From the NCBI GenBank assembly GCA_024195585.1, contig SWBL01000062.1, forward strand, positions 1-64,000: a DNA stretch of 64,000 nt, read 5' to 3'. This DNA is from Aureobasidium sp. EXF-3400 (taxonomy: Eukaryota; Ascomycota; Dothideomycetes; Dothideales; Saccotheciaceae). The notes under the pieces were generated by a model. It was not told the origin of the DNA, searched no databases, and was given only the letters and a program-made list of their open reading frames with translations. Shown one piece after another: positions 41,398 to 53,262 of the stretch. The position numbers were made by a program, and so were the translations under genes. Positions within the stretch are counted from its first letter, which is position 1. Every line of letters starts with the position of its first letter.

Positions 41398-41400
41398 TTA

Positions 41401-41910
41401 GTCTTCCACTCTGCTTCCACACGTGCAGCGCTCTCGAGGTCTGGACTGCCCGATATTGCGTTCGAAGGATTTGGGCGCGCACCGGTTCCTTCGCGGCCCA
41501 ATTTTTTTATGTGCTATGGTCTGTGGGGTGAGGGTCTGGGGGATCTGATTCAGCCTGTGTGCAAGGCTTCAGTTTACAGCTCTAAACGGTGTTTCTTTTC
41601 GTTACGGGCGTACAGCAAGGCTGGAATCACGTATGTCACGACGAGAAGCCTTCAACGAGAATTCAGTATACCGTCTCGCTTGTACTCACATTTCGTTATT
41701 GATAAAACTGTGCCTGTCGTGCTAGCCTTATCTCCAAGGCTCTCGGCAGCTTGGCCAATGTGAGCGCCAGTGCGTCACTATCAGCCAGGGTCTGCCTTAC
41801 ATCCATCTGTGCCGGATGAACCGAGCTGTGGCTGGAGCTTTACGGATAGATAGAGCATCAAGCACTTCAGACCTTCGAGCACTAAGCACTTTAGAAACCA
41901 GCACACAATC
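41401..41910. promoter_or_regulatory. upstream region of the AYR1-like gene
   Basis: 510 bp of ordinary base composition between the right end of the transposon and the AYR1-like start. An open frame at 41365-41763 begins inside the transposon end and looks spurious. Confidence 0.4.
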
Positions 41911-42806
41911 ATGTCCAAGAAGACCATTCTGATCACCGGCACAAACCCTGGCGGCATCGGCAACCAGCTCGCACGCGAGTTCCACGCCAAAGGCCTTCGT
42001 GTATTCGCAACCGCCAGAAAAACCGACAGCATCACCGACCTTGCCGACTTGGGAATCGAAACCCTCTCGCTCGAAGTCACCGACCCTGAAAGCATCAAGG
42101 CTTTGAAAGACGAGATTGCATCGCGTACAAGTGGAAAGCTCGACTATCTCGTCAACAATGCTGGTCGCAACTACACGGTCCCTGCCACCGACATTGATTT
42201 TGACCAAGTCCAATCGACGTACGAGGTCAATGTCTTTGGTGTCATGCGTATGTGTCAGGCATTCACACCGCTGTTGATTGAAGCCAAGGGTACAATTGTC
42301 CAGATCGGCAGTCTGGCTGGCGTCATGCCATACGTATTCGGATCTGTTTACAATTCGACCAAGGCCGCTCTGCACTCCTACAGCAACACGCTCAGAGTAG
42401 AACTGGAGCCCTTTGACGTAAAAGTCATCACCGTCGTGACTGGCGGTGTCAAGAGCAGAATTGCCAGAAACGACTGGCAGTTGCCCAGAGATTCAATCTA
42501 CCTCCCCATTGAGCCCGAATACTTGAGACGTACAAAGCACTCGCAAGAAGTCGGCATGCCCACTGAGAAGTATGCAAAGTCCGTCGTGAGCCAGGTGCTC
42601 GGCGGCCGCCACAAGAGACAAATTTGGGAGGGTGCCTTCTCCTACGCGGTCTGGTTTGTGAACTCCTTCCTGCCAGCCAGCATCTTCGTAAGCCACACAC
42701 GAGCTCAACTAGAACCACCGCTAACCGTTTTCGAAAGGATTACCTCTTCTGGCGTAACTTTGGTATGTGGAAGCTCAGGGAAGCTCACATCAAGAAGCTC
42801 GCATGA
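41911..42806 (+). CDS. AYR1: short-chain dehydrogenase, Ayr1-like (1-acyl-dihydroxyacetone-phosphate reductase)
   Basis: Two exons, 41911-42687 and 42738-42806, are joined by a 50-bp intron; the second exon adds DYLFWRNFGMWKLREAHIKKLA. The product has 281 residues. SDR hallmarks are visible: the NADP-binding ILITGTNPGGIG, NNAG at about residue 90, a catalytic Ser region (QIGSLAGVMPY) and the catalytic YNSTK. Ayr1 reduces acyl-DHAP to lysophosphatidic acid in ER and lipid droplets, and the C-terminal hydrophobic region (FSYAVWFVNSFLPASIF) fits membrane association. The Ayr1 assignment rests on overall phrasing; a related SDR is possible. It is the first intact gene right of the transposon island and ends tail-to-tail with MCX1 (161 bp). 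Confidence 0.82.
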
Positions 42807-42967
42807 AAGGTGTCAGGACAATATGCAAAATAATGACGAGCTGGTACTCCCGTCAAGACATACAAAGCAAGGAGCCAACGCTCTTTTAATACACCACAAG
42901 AATAGATTCACATTCACTACAATCGTTATGCTTCCCATAATACACGATGTCATGTATATGACATGTT

Positions 42968-44801
42968 TCATGTGAATCCGGCGGCAGAGGTCTTCTGACG
43001 ATATTCTTCAAAAGTCGTTGCATGTCCGCCGCGGCTGTTCGCTCTTGCTCGGCGCTCAAACTCACTTTCCATGGGCTCTTCGCCGCGTTTGCGGTCTTCC
43101 CATTCCTCTTCCTCCCTAGCGATGAGAGAATTAAACCTCGTTTTACCATCTCTAGTGAAGTAAAGTGCTGGCGAGTTCCTCTTTGCTACATCCTCAGTTA
43201 TGGCAATGTGTTTAATGTCTGAGCCAGGAGCTTCAAACATGCTCTCTCCAAGGAGCCTCTCCAAAACAGTGCGAAGACCTCTGGCACCAGTTCCCATGGT
43301 GAAAGCAGTCTCTGCGATAGCGTGAAGGGCGGCAGTCGTGATTCTAAGCTCTATTGAAGACAATCGGAAGAGCTGTTCATATTGCTTTAACAACGAGTTC
43401 CGCGGCTCCGTCAAAACCTTGACCAAGGCATCCACGTCCAGCGCGGATAGTGCACAAGAGATCGGTATGCGGCCGACTAGCTCAGGTATCATGCCATACT
43501 TCTGCAGATCTTGCGGCTCAACGAGGTCCAAGACATTGTATTTGGCCCTTTTGCTTTTCTGGGTAGGGTTGTATGAGTCCTCTTCGGAAGCTGGCGGCAT
43601 GTAATAAGGAAGATGTTTGCGAATCATTTCGTCGTCATCGGTAATGGTTGTCTCCTGGGCTCCGCCATCTTGAGCTGTGCTTGATCGCACATTGGCACCG
43701 AAACCGATGCCTCCTTTTGCTACACGATCAAGAATCGTTTTATGCAACCCACTGAATGCACCGGTGCATATGAATAGAATATTGCTTGTGTTCACATTAA
43801 AGACCTCGCTCTTGCCCGGTGCCTGGCCCATTCCTCCAGCCGCACCACCACTACTTAGCGGGCTGTTGGTGGGTGAGCTGGTCGGATAGTGGTTGTTGTT
43901 GCGATTTGTGTTGTTCCCTCTTTCTTGCTTGGCCTGTATTTGCAAGGTGGTACCCTCGATGATCTTGAGCAATGCCTGTTGCACGCCTTCTCCACCAACG
44001 TCTTTGCCGTGCGACACCTTGGCTGTGGCGATTTTGTCGATCTCGTCGAGACAGATGATTCCGTGTTCGGCCTTTTCCACGTCGTAATTTGCGGCGGCCA
44101 ACAGGCGTTGTACACATACATCTGCGTCCTCGCCGATATAGCCAGCTTGTGTGAATGGAGTACAGTCGGACATGCTGAAGGGTACATCGAGCACGCGAGC
44201 CAATGTTTTTGCCATGAGTGTTTTACCAACTCCTGATGGGCCAAGCAGCATGATGTTGGACTTCTCGATTGTCAGAGGAGATGAGTCTTCGAGGGAAGGC
44301 GATGGAGGTGGAGAGGGTGGGACCCAGGCGTGTATAGTAGCGTGATGGCCAGGAAATTCATCTGTCTACAGTGATTAGCGGATGCTCATGGTGGTGTGCT
44401 CGGCAGTACCAACCTTCTACAGGATGTCTGGACCGCCTGGCCTGACGCTCGAGCATTTCTTGTGCTTCCTCATGCTGACGCTGTATCTCCTGGATTCTCT
44501 GATAATGATTATAGATGGTCGAGCTGAGGACCTTCTTGGCTCTCTCCTGGCCTACTACAAACTGGTCCAGATGCTTTTTGAGGGCGCGTGGAGTGATCTT
44601 CGGGGCGCCAATGTTAGAGGCTTTCCGTAGAGGACCTTCGGTGTCTCCTGGCTCGTAGTAGCCAGTGAAGCCTTGGCCAGAAAAACTGGAGCGAAAGTCG
44701 GAGGGGCTCGAAAAGCAGGTGGCGGTTGAATGTAAGGTCCTGGTGCAGTGGTATACTAAGCGGGCCTGGGAAGGACTAGACCGGCTCGGTACGGCGAGCA
44801 T
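42968..44801 (-). CDS. MCX1: mitochondrial ClpX-like AAA+ unfoldase (Mcx1)
   Basis: Two exons, 44801-44414 and 44361-42968, give 593 residues. The N-terminus is rich in Arg/Ser and lacks acids ([24 protein letters not shown]), as in a mitochondrial presequence. The ClpX core follows: [23 protein letters not shown], Walker A GPSGVGKT, pore-adjacent [15 protein letters not shown], Walker [13 protein letters not shown], sensor GRIPISC and a late [13 protein letters not shown]. The bacterial-type zinc-binding domain is absent, as in fungal Mcx1, which works without a ClpP partner in many ascomycetes. A Ser/Asn-rich insert ([21 protein letters not shown]) lies after Walker B. It shares a 665-bp divergent promoter with GLC3. 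Confidence 0.92.
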
Positions 44802-45466
44802 GGTGAAACGCCAGGATCAACGAGATATGAGATGGACAGGCCTACCTGGAGACTCGGCACAGCACCGCTACGACGACCGACGATGGTAAATGATTGACGC
44901 GAAGTGGTGATGACTCGGGCACATGCATTCAGCCCCGCATGGAGATAACGGATAAGCTCGAGAGCAGCTGTGGCTAGGGCCAAGGGTTTTGATAGGTCGG
45001 TCGGATGTGCATCCGAATCCAACAAACGCCCAAGCTGCCTACGTAGCTAGGTGGTTTTCATCCGTGTCTCTGTCTGCGACATGTCAGGCACATGTTGGTC
45101 TGAACAGCTCAAAACTCAGCGCAATGATCGCTGAGGCAGTCGATGATGTTGAAGGGCCAAACAAAGGCGATGGTGCAGCCTGGACCCCAGCGAGTTCGCG
45201 TTGGACCAGAAAAGTCAAATGTTGAGCAGCAGAAGCCAAAAGTCGGGCCGAAAGCGGCTAGTTCATGCGGGATAGCATCATAAGTCTGGAGGGGAGCTGG
45301 AGAACTGCTGAGCTGGGGGTGGAGAGCGAGAGCAGGATGCGCATCACTTTTGCAGCTGCACATCAAAACCCTGTCTGCCTTCCTCCTGCTCCTGTTTCTT
45401 TCCTGTATACCCATTTTGTCTCGACAAGATCTTTCTCAACCCTTCGTCTGTCTCAGGTACCCAACC
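44802..45466. promoter_or_regulatory. divergent promoter MCX1 / GLC3
   Basis: 665 bp between two divergent starts. It becomes pyrimidine-rich (CTTCCTCCTGCTCCTGTTTC) in the last 100 bp before GLC3. No gene was seen. Confidence 0.45.
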
Positions 45467-47788
45467 ATGGATCCTATCAACCAGACATCCGACAACTCCA
45501 TTGGAGGCCACCCAGCCAACAATGACATCCCCAATGACGGCACTGGTATGTTGCATATCGTCTACCGCCCATGCCACCTACTGACGCCTAAGCTTTGCAG
45601 GCGTCATCGAGCTCGATCCTTACCTCGAGCCCTTCAAGGATGCACTCAAGAGCAGATACTCCAAAACACAAAAGTGGATCAAGACAATTGACGAGACTGA
45701 AGGCGGTCTCGAAAACTTCAGTCGAGTAGGCATATCTCTTGTCTCTGCTGTAGTCACACCAACTAACATATTGACCAGGGTTACGAGATTCTAGGCTTCA
45801 ACGTCAAGCCCAATGGCGACATAGTATACCGCGAATGGGCTCAGAGTGCTCTAAGAGCCTACCTCATTGGCGACTTCAGTAGGGCCACAACATGCAAACC
45901 CTTACTTTTCTGGCTAACAAAGCGCCAGACAACTGGAACCGCGACTCGCACGAGATGAAGAAGAATGAGTTCGGCGTCTTCGAGATCACCCTGCCTGCCC
46001 AGAACGGCAAGCCTGCAATTCCTCACGACTCCAAGATCAAGGTCTCCTTCGTCGTACCCAACCATCACGCCAGACAAGAGCGCATTCCTGCTTGGATCAC
46101 CAGAGTCACCCAAGATCTCAACGTCTCTCCCGTCTATGATGCCCGCTTCTGGAACCCTCCCAAGAACGAGCGTTACACCTTCAAGCACTCCAAGCCCCCG
46201 AAGCCCAAGAGTGCCCGTATCTACGAAGCCCACGTCGGTATCTCATCGCCAGACCCCAAGGTTGCTACCTACAAAGAGTTCACACAAAACACATTACCCA
46301 GAATTCATCACCTGGGCTACAATGTCATCCAGCTCATGGCTATCATGGAACATGCATACTACGCCAGTTTCGGTTACCAGATCAACAGCTTCTTCGCTGC
46401 AAGCAGTCGCTACGGTCTCCCAGATGACTTGAAGGAGCTCATTGACACTGCCCACGGCATGGGTATCACCGTCTTGTTGGACGTTGTTCACAGTCACGCT
46501 TCGAAGAATGTGCTTGATGGTTTGAACATGTTTGACGGCAGTGATCACCTCTACTTCCACGAGGGCGCAAAAGGCAGACATGAGCTTTGGGACAGCAGAC
46601 TGTTCAACTATGGCCACCACGAGGTTCTGCGATTCCTGCTGAGCAACCTCCGCTTCTGGATGGAGGAGTACAACTTTGACGGTTTCCGTTTCGACGGTGT
46701 GACTAGCATGCTCTATCACCACCATGGTATTGGGACGGGTTTCTCTGGTGGCTACCACGAGTACTTTGGCCCTGGTGTTGACGAAGACGGCGTCGTCTAC
46801 CTCATGCTTGCCAACGAGATGTTGCACCAACTCTATCCCAACTGCATCACCATTGCCGAAGATGTCTCAGGCATGCCCGCTCTCTGCCTGGCCCTTTCTC
46901 TTGGTGGTATTGGCTTTGACTACAGACTTGCCATGGCCATCCCCGATTTGTACATCAAGTGGCTGAAAGAGAAGCAGGACATTGACTGGGACATGGGCAG
47001 CCTCGCTTTCACTCTCACAAACAGAAGACACGGCGAGAAGACCATCGCATATGCAGAATCACACGACCAGGCTCTGGTCGGTGACAAGACTCTCCTGTTC
47101 TGGCTTTGCGATGCCGAAATGTACACCAACATGTCTACTCTCAGCGAGTTCACTCCCGTCATTGAGCGCGGTATGGCTCTGCACAAGATGATTCGTCTCA
47201 TTACTCACGGTCTAGGAGGTGAGGGATACCTCAACTTCGAAGGTAACGAGTTTGGACACCCTGAATGGCTCGACTTCCCTCGTGAGGGCAACGGCAACAG
47301 CTTCCACTACGCTCGCCGTCAATTCAACCTCGTTGACGACAAGCTGCTTCGCTACCACTTCTTGAATGATTTCGACGGCAAGATGCAGTGGACCGAGGAG
47401 AAGTATGGTTGGCTCCACTCCCCACAAGCCTACATTTCTCTCAAGAATGAGAGTGACAAGGTCATTGTCTTTGAACGTGCCGGACTTCTCTGGATCTTCA
47501 ACTTCCACCCTTCAGACAGCTTCACCGATTACCGCGTTGGTGTCGAGCAGGCAGGAACCTACCGTATCGTCCTGAACTCTGACAGCCCATCATTCGGCGG
47601 CTTGGGCCGTGTTGACGAGAGCACCCGCTTCTTCACCACCGACATGGCTTGGAACAACAGAAAGAACTTCCTCCAAGTCTACCTCCCGACCAGAACGGCC
47701 ATTGTAAGTCATTAAACTCTCAAACTCGGCCCGAAAGACTGTTTGCTAACTAGTTTGCCAGGTTCTTGCACTCGAATCCACTTTGTAA
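45467..47788 (+). CDS. GLC3: 1,4-alpha-glucan (glycogen) branching enzyme
   Basis: Five exons, 45467-45545, 45601-45725, 45779-45878, 45929-47703 and 47762-47788, give 701 residues. The enzyme transfers alpha-1,4-glucan segments to alpha-1,6 branch points in glycogen synthesis (GH13). Visible motifs are the N-terminal carbohydrate-binding phrase GDFNNWNRDSH (across a splice), [10 protein letters not shown], the GH13 region [24 protein letters not shown] (nucleophile Asp), IAEDVSGMP (acid/base Glu) and [16 protein letters not shown]-terminal beta domain ([25 protein letters not shown]) follows. The last exon encodes only VLALESTL. The length matches the family and I see no damage. Confidence 0.96.
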
Positions 47789-48048
47789 TCGAAGCGTCTG
47801 CGTCTGATCTTGTTTGCTTTTCTATGATATCTAATCCCACGGGAACGATGAGACGAGGGGAACGACTCAACTTTATAGATCTAAATATTACCACCACCCC
47901 AGAAAAGAAAATGCACAAAATGTACATCATCAATAATTTCATGCTCCTTGTCCTTCTGCCTCTGCCAACCATGCTTCCCAAACAAGTCTTACTCTATGGT
48001 CTAACAGTGTACGGTTCAGAGTGGAGAGGTTGAAGAACGCAAATAGAT

Positions 48049-49415
48049 TCATTGGGCATCAGAACTAATATGAACTTTCGAGACGCCAGCACCGCCGTCA
48101 AATATGCCACCGCCGTTCATCGACCATATAGACATTTTCCTAGCGTCTTTGTGTTCCTGGCTCACAGACACGATCTTTGTGATCGCGCTGCCTGAGTTTT
48201 TGCTCATATCTTGTTTATGTCCTGCTTCTAATTCAATGTTGTCGTCTTTTCTGCCGAATCGCCACCACCCTGAGTGACTGTGGTGCGGTGACATGGATTG
48301 GTGGCGGTTGTGTCTTCGCGAGCATGTGCGTAATGTGATGGCGCGCAGGCTGGGCAGGGAGGCGCAGATGATGCCGACGTTTACTTCCATGCTTGACAAG
48401 AAGGCTGCGGGGCCGTTGTGTCTGCTCACGTCTGCACTGGTTGCAATGGTGTACAGAGGTCCCAGTCTAGCGATCGAGACCAGACATACGCTGTTTGTGT
48501 TTAGTCAGCATATCATTTCCATTCCTGCAGATGGAGTGGTGGTTTTGCTTACAAGCCTCCGAGCGCAAACACGGCTATTAAGCCTGCCTTTTGACGATAA
48601 GGCAGATTGAGACTTTTGAGGAAGGGCATGGGTATGCTCCAAAGTATGCAGTCGGTTACGATGCTGACCGCCGCGTCGCTGAACCACTTTGCTTTGAAGT
48701 TCATACATGTGGCGTCGCCGATACCATCCCAAAAGTAGTGGACTGGCGTGCAGAGAAGTAGGGACCCGAGAATTGACCATGTCCCTTTTCAAATTGTCTT
48801 AGCACTCTCTGTCTTTATCACGATACAATGCTTGGGCATTGAACAGTACTTACCATATGCGGCCACGAAGACCAGCATCCCGATGATGAACCTGTGTATT
48901 GCTTTTTCTTTGAAGAGTCGCATATACTGTAACAGGATCGAGAGCTTGGTCAAGGTCAATCCGGCGAGATACATAGGGATTGCTTTATATAATGTCTTAA
49001 CATGTGTCAGTCTGACCGAGTTGGCTCCATACAGAACATGGCTCATACCTTTCGCAGATTCAAGGTGTTATCTGCTGTGAGCATACTGTGGGGTAGACCT
49101 TGACCATTCTGGACCTCTGAGAACTGTCAGTATTGATTGTTGTTGTGTGCTGCTTGTATATGCGTACCAGCAAGTACAAGTACTGCTTGTGTGATAGAGA
49201 AGCACTGTCTGTATGTCAGGAATGGTCACACGACGGGTTGAACTGCTTGAAAGACCTACAAATGCTGCCGTAATGACCCAGTCTTCGGGGCCATGATTCC
49301 GTGTTACAATTACTCGAGTGAAGAGTCGCAAAGATAGAATGATGAAGGCCAATCCAAGGAAGACAAAGACGATGACGACCTGTATGGTGCCTTCTCGTCC
49401 ACCCCAAGAAGCCAT
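48049..49415 (-). CDS. fungal rhodopsin-like integral membrane protein (PTH11-related type)
   Basis: Six exons, 49415-49260, 49204-49168, 49116-49049, 48995-48854, 48784-48553 and 48490-48049, give about 358 residues; all junctions keep phase. The pattern is that of the large fungal family with a seven-helix rhodopsin-like domain: IILSLRLFTRVIVTRNHGPEDW, EVQNGQGLPHSML, KAIPMYLAGLTLTKLSILLQYMRLF, GTWSILGSLLLCTPV, CMNFKAKWFSDAAVSIVTDCILWSIPMPF and RKAGLIAVFALGG. These proteins are often called PTH11-like receptors, but few have known ligands. The C-terminal tail is Ser/His-rich and cytosolic. An in-frame ATG at 49430 would add five residues. Confidence 0.82.
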
Positions 49416-50861
49416 GCCGTAGGAGATCACAAAGGATGGTCGAAGTCAGAACGAAGAGGAGCAGAGAGTGTTAATAGTTCGTGACCAGGCCGAGCCATAT
49501 CTGCCGGCTGCATGGCAGTTGAGGCGCCGCGTTCTATTATAACGAGGAACGAATATCATTCCGACGAAGAGCGGCGAAGAGACGTTGAACGACCAGCCGT
49601 ACGCAGATGTCATTCGGTTAGTGCGCCGTTCTACTTGGCTGGAAGTATCGAAAGAGTTTGTTGTCCAAGGAAGGAACGATGCAACATGACAAGGAAGCAC
49701 GTCTGGGCTGTCTTGGGACCCTCTTCCTTGAGCAAAATACTATCTTGGAAGTTGCAATGGATGGCAAGAATCCAGAAGCTAGCAGCAGACCATTTTCATT
49801 CTTGCTTACCATTTGACTCAGAATTCCCCACGATTAACGAGAATAGAGATATTTACAACGGTACCCGTCGAACGGACATGTTCGGCAGTGCCGAATCTTA
49901 ACTCAAATCGCCCTCAGCTGAAAAGACGTGCTCAACTTCTCCTTTACAGCAATGTGCTTAGTGTGAGTGGTGGTCTTCTCGAAAATGGTCTTCTTCGTGT
50001 TCTACATCGTGCTGTGATGTAAGAAAGACTGAACTGACGTTGATACAAAGATGTATGTCTATTGCAAAATCTATGGGAATCTCGCTTCCAAACAAGGATG
50101 ACCCTTTGGGACGTCAATCCGTCCTTGAGGCGATTCGGTACAGATTCCGACCACAGAAGGTCTTGGAAACGGTAACTTAGCGCATGTAACAAGCAAAGAA
50201 GAGAAGGCTGATGGATGTCTCGCCGATGTTTTCCTGTGATGTCGCAGACTATCATCGCAAGGTAGGCTCGAGAACCATTTTCCTGTCGCAGCTGCCTGCT
50301 CTGAAACGCAGCTCTGAGCTAGCAGAACGTTTAGCAGAGGACTATCTACTCACATGCTGTAGCTCATATCAGCACATGTGGTTCACCCACACGCAAACTT
50401 CTTTGCTACTTTCAGCACCCTCGTCCTGTAGGCGAAGTCCGGCATAACTTGGCACGGGTCCGGTTGACTCTTGGAAGTTCTATTCGCAGGTCTTCTTGGC
50501 TCAAGGATATGGCCGTTGAAATTTGTATACATCATGGCAGCTCGGGCCAACACTCTTAGGCTTGACGAGACATCGGATGGTAGCATCGGCTTCGAGACAC
50601 GACTGCGGCTTGTCATGACCAAGCCTTTCATGAGAAATCTCGAGCAAGTAAAAGTTTGTTATATATTTAGTTGCTGTGTATGTATGATGACACTATGAAA
50701 ATTCAACAGATGCTGTTCCTCCCAGATGTAACACCTCGTCTGCACTGGGACCCCAAGAAGCTTCTGGTGGATAATCCTATCCCTTGGCTCAACACAAGGA
50801 TATCAGAATTTTTCTCAACAGGAAGATGAAAGAGCAGAACAACGTGGAGGCATTGTAAGAA
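49416..50861. other. 1.4-kb region with coding-like fragments, otherwise unassigned
   Basis: Between two minus-strand genes. It holds the rhodopsin-like gene's promoter and, on the plus strand, protein-like pieces described separately. I see no complete gene. Confidence 0.4.
50051..50829 (+). pseudogene. possible broken gene or unsolved multi-exon gene
   Basis: Several plus-strand pieces look protein-coding but do not join into one clean model: MSIAKSMGISLPNKDDPLGR to RFRPQKVLET (about 50051-50171); SSELAERLAEDYLLTCC (about 50310-50350); and MAARANTLRLDETSDGSIGFE to MRNLEQ (50535-50648). After a plausible intron (GTAAAA...CAACAG) comes MLFLPDVTPRLHWDPKKLLV to a TGA near 50829. Stops and frame changes separate the middle pieces. 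I cannot name the family. A decayed gene fits better than a functional one, but an intricate intron pattern cannot be excluded. Confidence 0.35.
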
Positions 50862-52613
50862 TCAGGCGGACGGGATCAGAGTTGTACCGTCCTCGCGGAC
50901 CGCAACCTCAAAAGTATCCGCTACCGGGTGCAGCTCGATAGTGTACTTTGTATGAGGCTGACTGTTAGTGGCTTCTGTAACTTCATCTTCAGAAGCAGTG
51001 TAATGCTTGAATAACTCATCAGCCAATCCATCAACACAGTTTTGGATGGACCTCGCTCCAAGTTCCTCGATGTAATCTTCTGCAAGAAACTTGCAGAGAT
51101 CTCCATCGTTCACAAGAGACAGATGAAGATGACCGACCGGTCGAGGAGGCTTGCTGTGGAGATCGATCGGCTGACGGATCTTGTCGCCAAGAGATCTCAA
51201 GAACTTGTGGTTGATGACTCCAGCTTCTTCGCGACTGAAGGGGAAGAAAGGTAGAAAGCTGCTTATGCGTCCGGTTACGGCAGGCTGTGGAAAGGATATC
51301 AGTAACTGGGAAGAGAACTGGGTCAATGGTCAACTCACGGTGTAGGCTTCGATGAAGAGCCTATAAAGATCATGTTGGAGCGGCTTGATTGATACTTGGC
51401 GCTTCTCACGATCACTCTTGCCCTTGAGATTCTTGTTGTAAAACTTTGAGATCATATCATCACCTTTGTTCGAAGCGAGGATCCAGACGGACTTGGTGAC
51501 ATCGGTAATTGTGTTTGTACGCAGATCCATGCCGACACTGTGTAAGAAAAGGGTTAGAAATCTTACAGACGACTCGTGAAAACATGCTTACCCAGTGTCC
51601 AGGATCGTGAGTAGAGACTCGCGAACCTCCTTGGTTGTTTTGTCGAACTCGTCCAAGAAGACGACACATTTTTCGCCCGTATGGCTGGCAAGGTAATTGT
51701 TCAAAGGCGATCCCTCATCGGATCCGTAATAGGGGGCGGCAGCACCGAACAAACTCATCACATGGTGGGTCTTGCTCATGTCGACATTGCAGATATCAGT
51801 CCCTAGAAGAGATCCGAGGCTAGTTGCAAGCTCTGTCTTTCCGTGGCCCGATAGGCCAGCAAACGCGAGTACCAGAGGCCGCTTTCTATTCATTGCATCG
51901 TAGGCCAGGATTTTGTTCATAACCACCTCGAGGGTATGGTCCTGTCCAACGATGTGGAATGGTAAGTGAAGGATACGTGGGCAACCAATAAGCCGAGCTA
52001 ATTGTCGTTGTCTTGAGGTTGCAAGTTTTGTCAGACTCGCGCGGTTCAGGTGGTATCGAATGGTGAGATTCAGAGTCTCGACGAGAACAAGGCGGTGCTG
52101 TTTCTTGACCCAAGCAGCAAGAGGGCGTACGGGATTGTCCTTAGAGTACTCCTTTGCCGGCATCTTGATGTATGTGGACCACATGTACTCCGGTACACAG
52201 TGAGGATCTGCACCATATGAAAGCAGAAGTGCAATGATTCTGTCGACATTCTTGTATGTCCATTTTGTCCACATGACTGTTGCAGCAAGCAGAGGGATGT
52301 TGGACGGATCCTTTGCTTGGGGATTGGCTCCGTACTCCAGAAGAAGCTCTACGATGTCGAAAGCATTTCTCTTTGCTGCGTGGAAGATGACGGGATGGCG
52401 TCCGTGTATGTCGTCTGAAATCTGACGTTCAATGGTCTCTCGTTCGTAGCTTTGGAGGTATTCCTTGAGGTTGTCTCTGGAACAGCCTTTCGAGATCGCT
52501 GCAGCTACAGTCTTGGGGGTGAAGAACAAATGCTTGCATTCTGAAAGGGTGTCGCGAGGTAGATCGTATTTCTCAAGGCACAAAAATTGTGGCAACTCTG
52601 CTGTAGACGACAT
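50862..52613 (-). CDS. ankyrin-repeat AAA+ ATPase resembling CLPB/SKD3
   Basis: Three exons, 52613-51592, 51537-51339 and 51284-50862, give 547 residues. The start at 52613 (MSSTAELPQF) was chosen over an in-frame ATG 135 nt upstream. Residues 70-150 hold ankyrin-type units (HPVIFHAAKRNAFDIVELLLEYGANP, IIALLLSYGADPH). A Clp/HSP100 D2-type ATPase follows: IVGQ at about 220, Walker A GLSGHGKT at about 253-260, a Tyr-containing loop YYGSDEGSPLNNYL, Walker B VVFLDEFD at about 317-324, and sensor-1 WILASN. The C-terminal small domain ends with acidic and beta segments. This one-ATPase-plus-ankyrin layout is that of animal CLPB/SKD3 rather than fungal Hsp104/Hsp78. No clear targeting signal is seen at the chosen start. 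The function is inferred only as a disaggregase-like ATPase. Confidence 0.78.
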
Positions 52614-53262
52614 GATTGAGGAGCTGTGAGATGAACAGAGGAAGATGTAAGGCAGCGGATGCCATCTTATATAAGAGTTTCTGTCTTTTGAAGGCCGTGT
52701 CTTGGATGTTGGTTGACGATAGACACCGCGAGCTGGTTGTAGAAGCACGAGATTTGCAAAGATAAAAGCTTCTCTTCAGATAGATCTAGAGCTTTGAGCC
52801 ACGTGTCTTGATTATTCGCGACTTACAGCGTTGGCGTAAGTACAGTCTTCAAGAGTAGAGAGTGGTCGCAATTATGTTGAGAGCGAGCCTAAAGGTTGGT
52901 CTAAGACCCCATTGATTGAGACTTGCATGAGCTGTAGTGTCTAAGACAGCACAAAGAAATGTTCATCGGGGCTCGATGACATACTGCGTGTTTTGTGAAA
53001 ACCAAGACAAGACCACAGGAGTGCAATCACTTGCGCATATGTGTTTCGGTCGCGGTTGGATTGGCGTCGGAGCCATGATAGAAGAGGTCTTCTCAATTAA
53101 TTATCTGGTCTGAATTGTGTCACAACCCTTCTACCGTCGTCCTGTGCTCCTACGCTGCTCTTCTATTTGTCACCCAAGATCGTACATTGTTCTTCTCTAC
53201 TTTTGTGATGGACCCCAAAGGCGCTTTTCACGCGCAAATAATTTTTTTCATAGCATCCATGC
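52614..53262. promoter_or_regulatory. intergenic, no gene seen
   Basis: About 650 bp, containing the AAA+ gene promoter and the SET2 3' region (both genes are minus-strand). Nothing further was recognised. Confidence 0.4.

Noticed and set aside
41365..41763. 132-residue frame beginning in the Harbinger right end
   Set aside because: It starts inside the terminal repeat, crosses the target duplication and shows no protein features. Chance frame.
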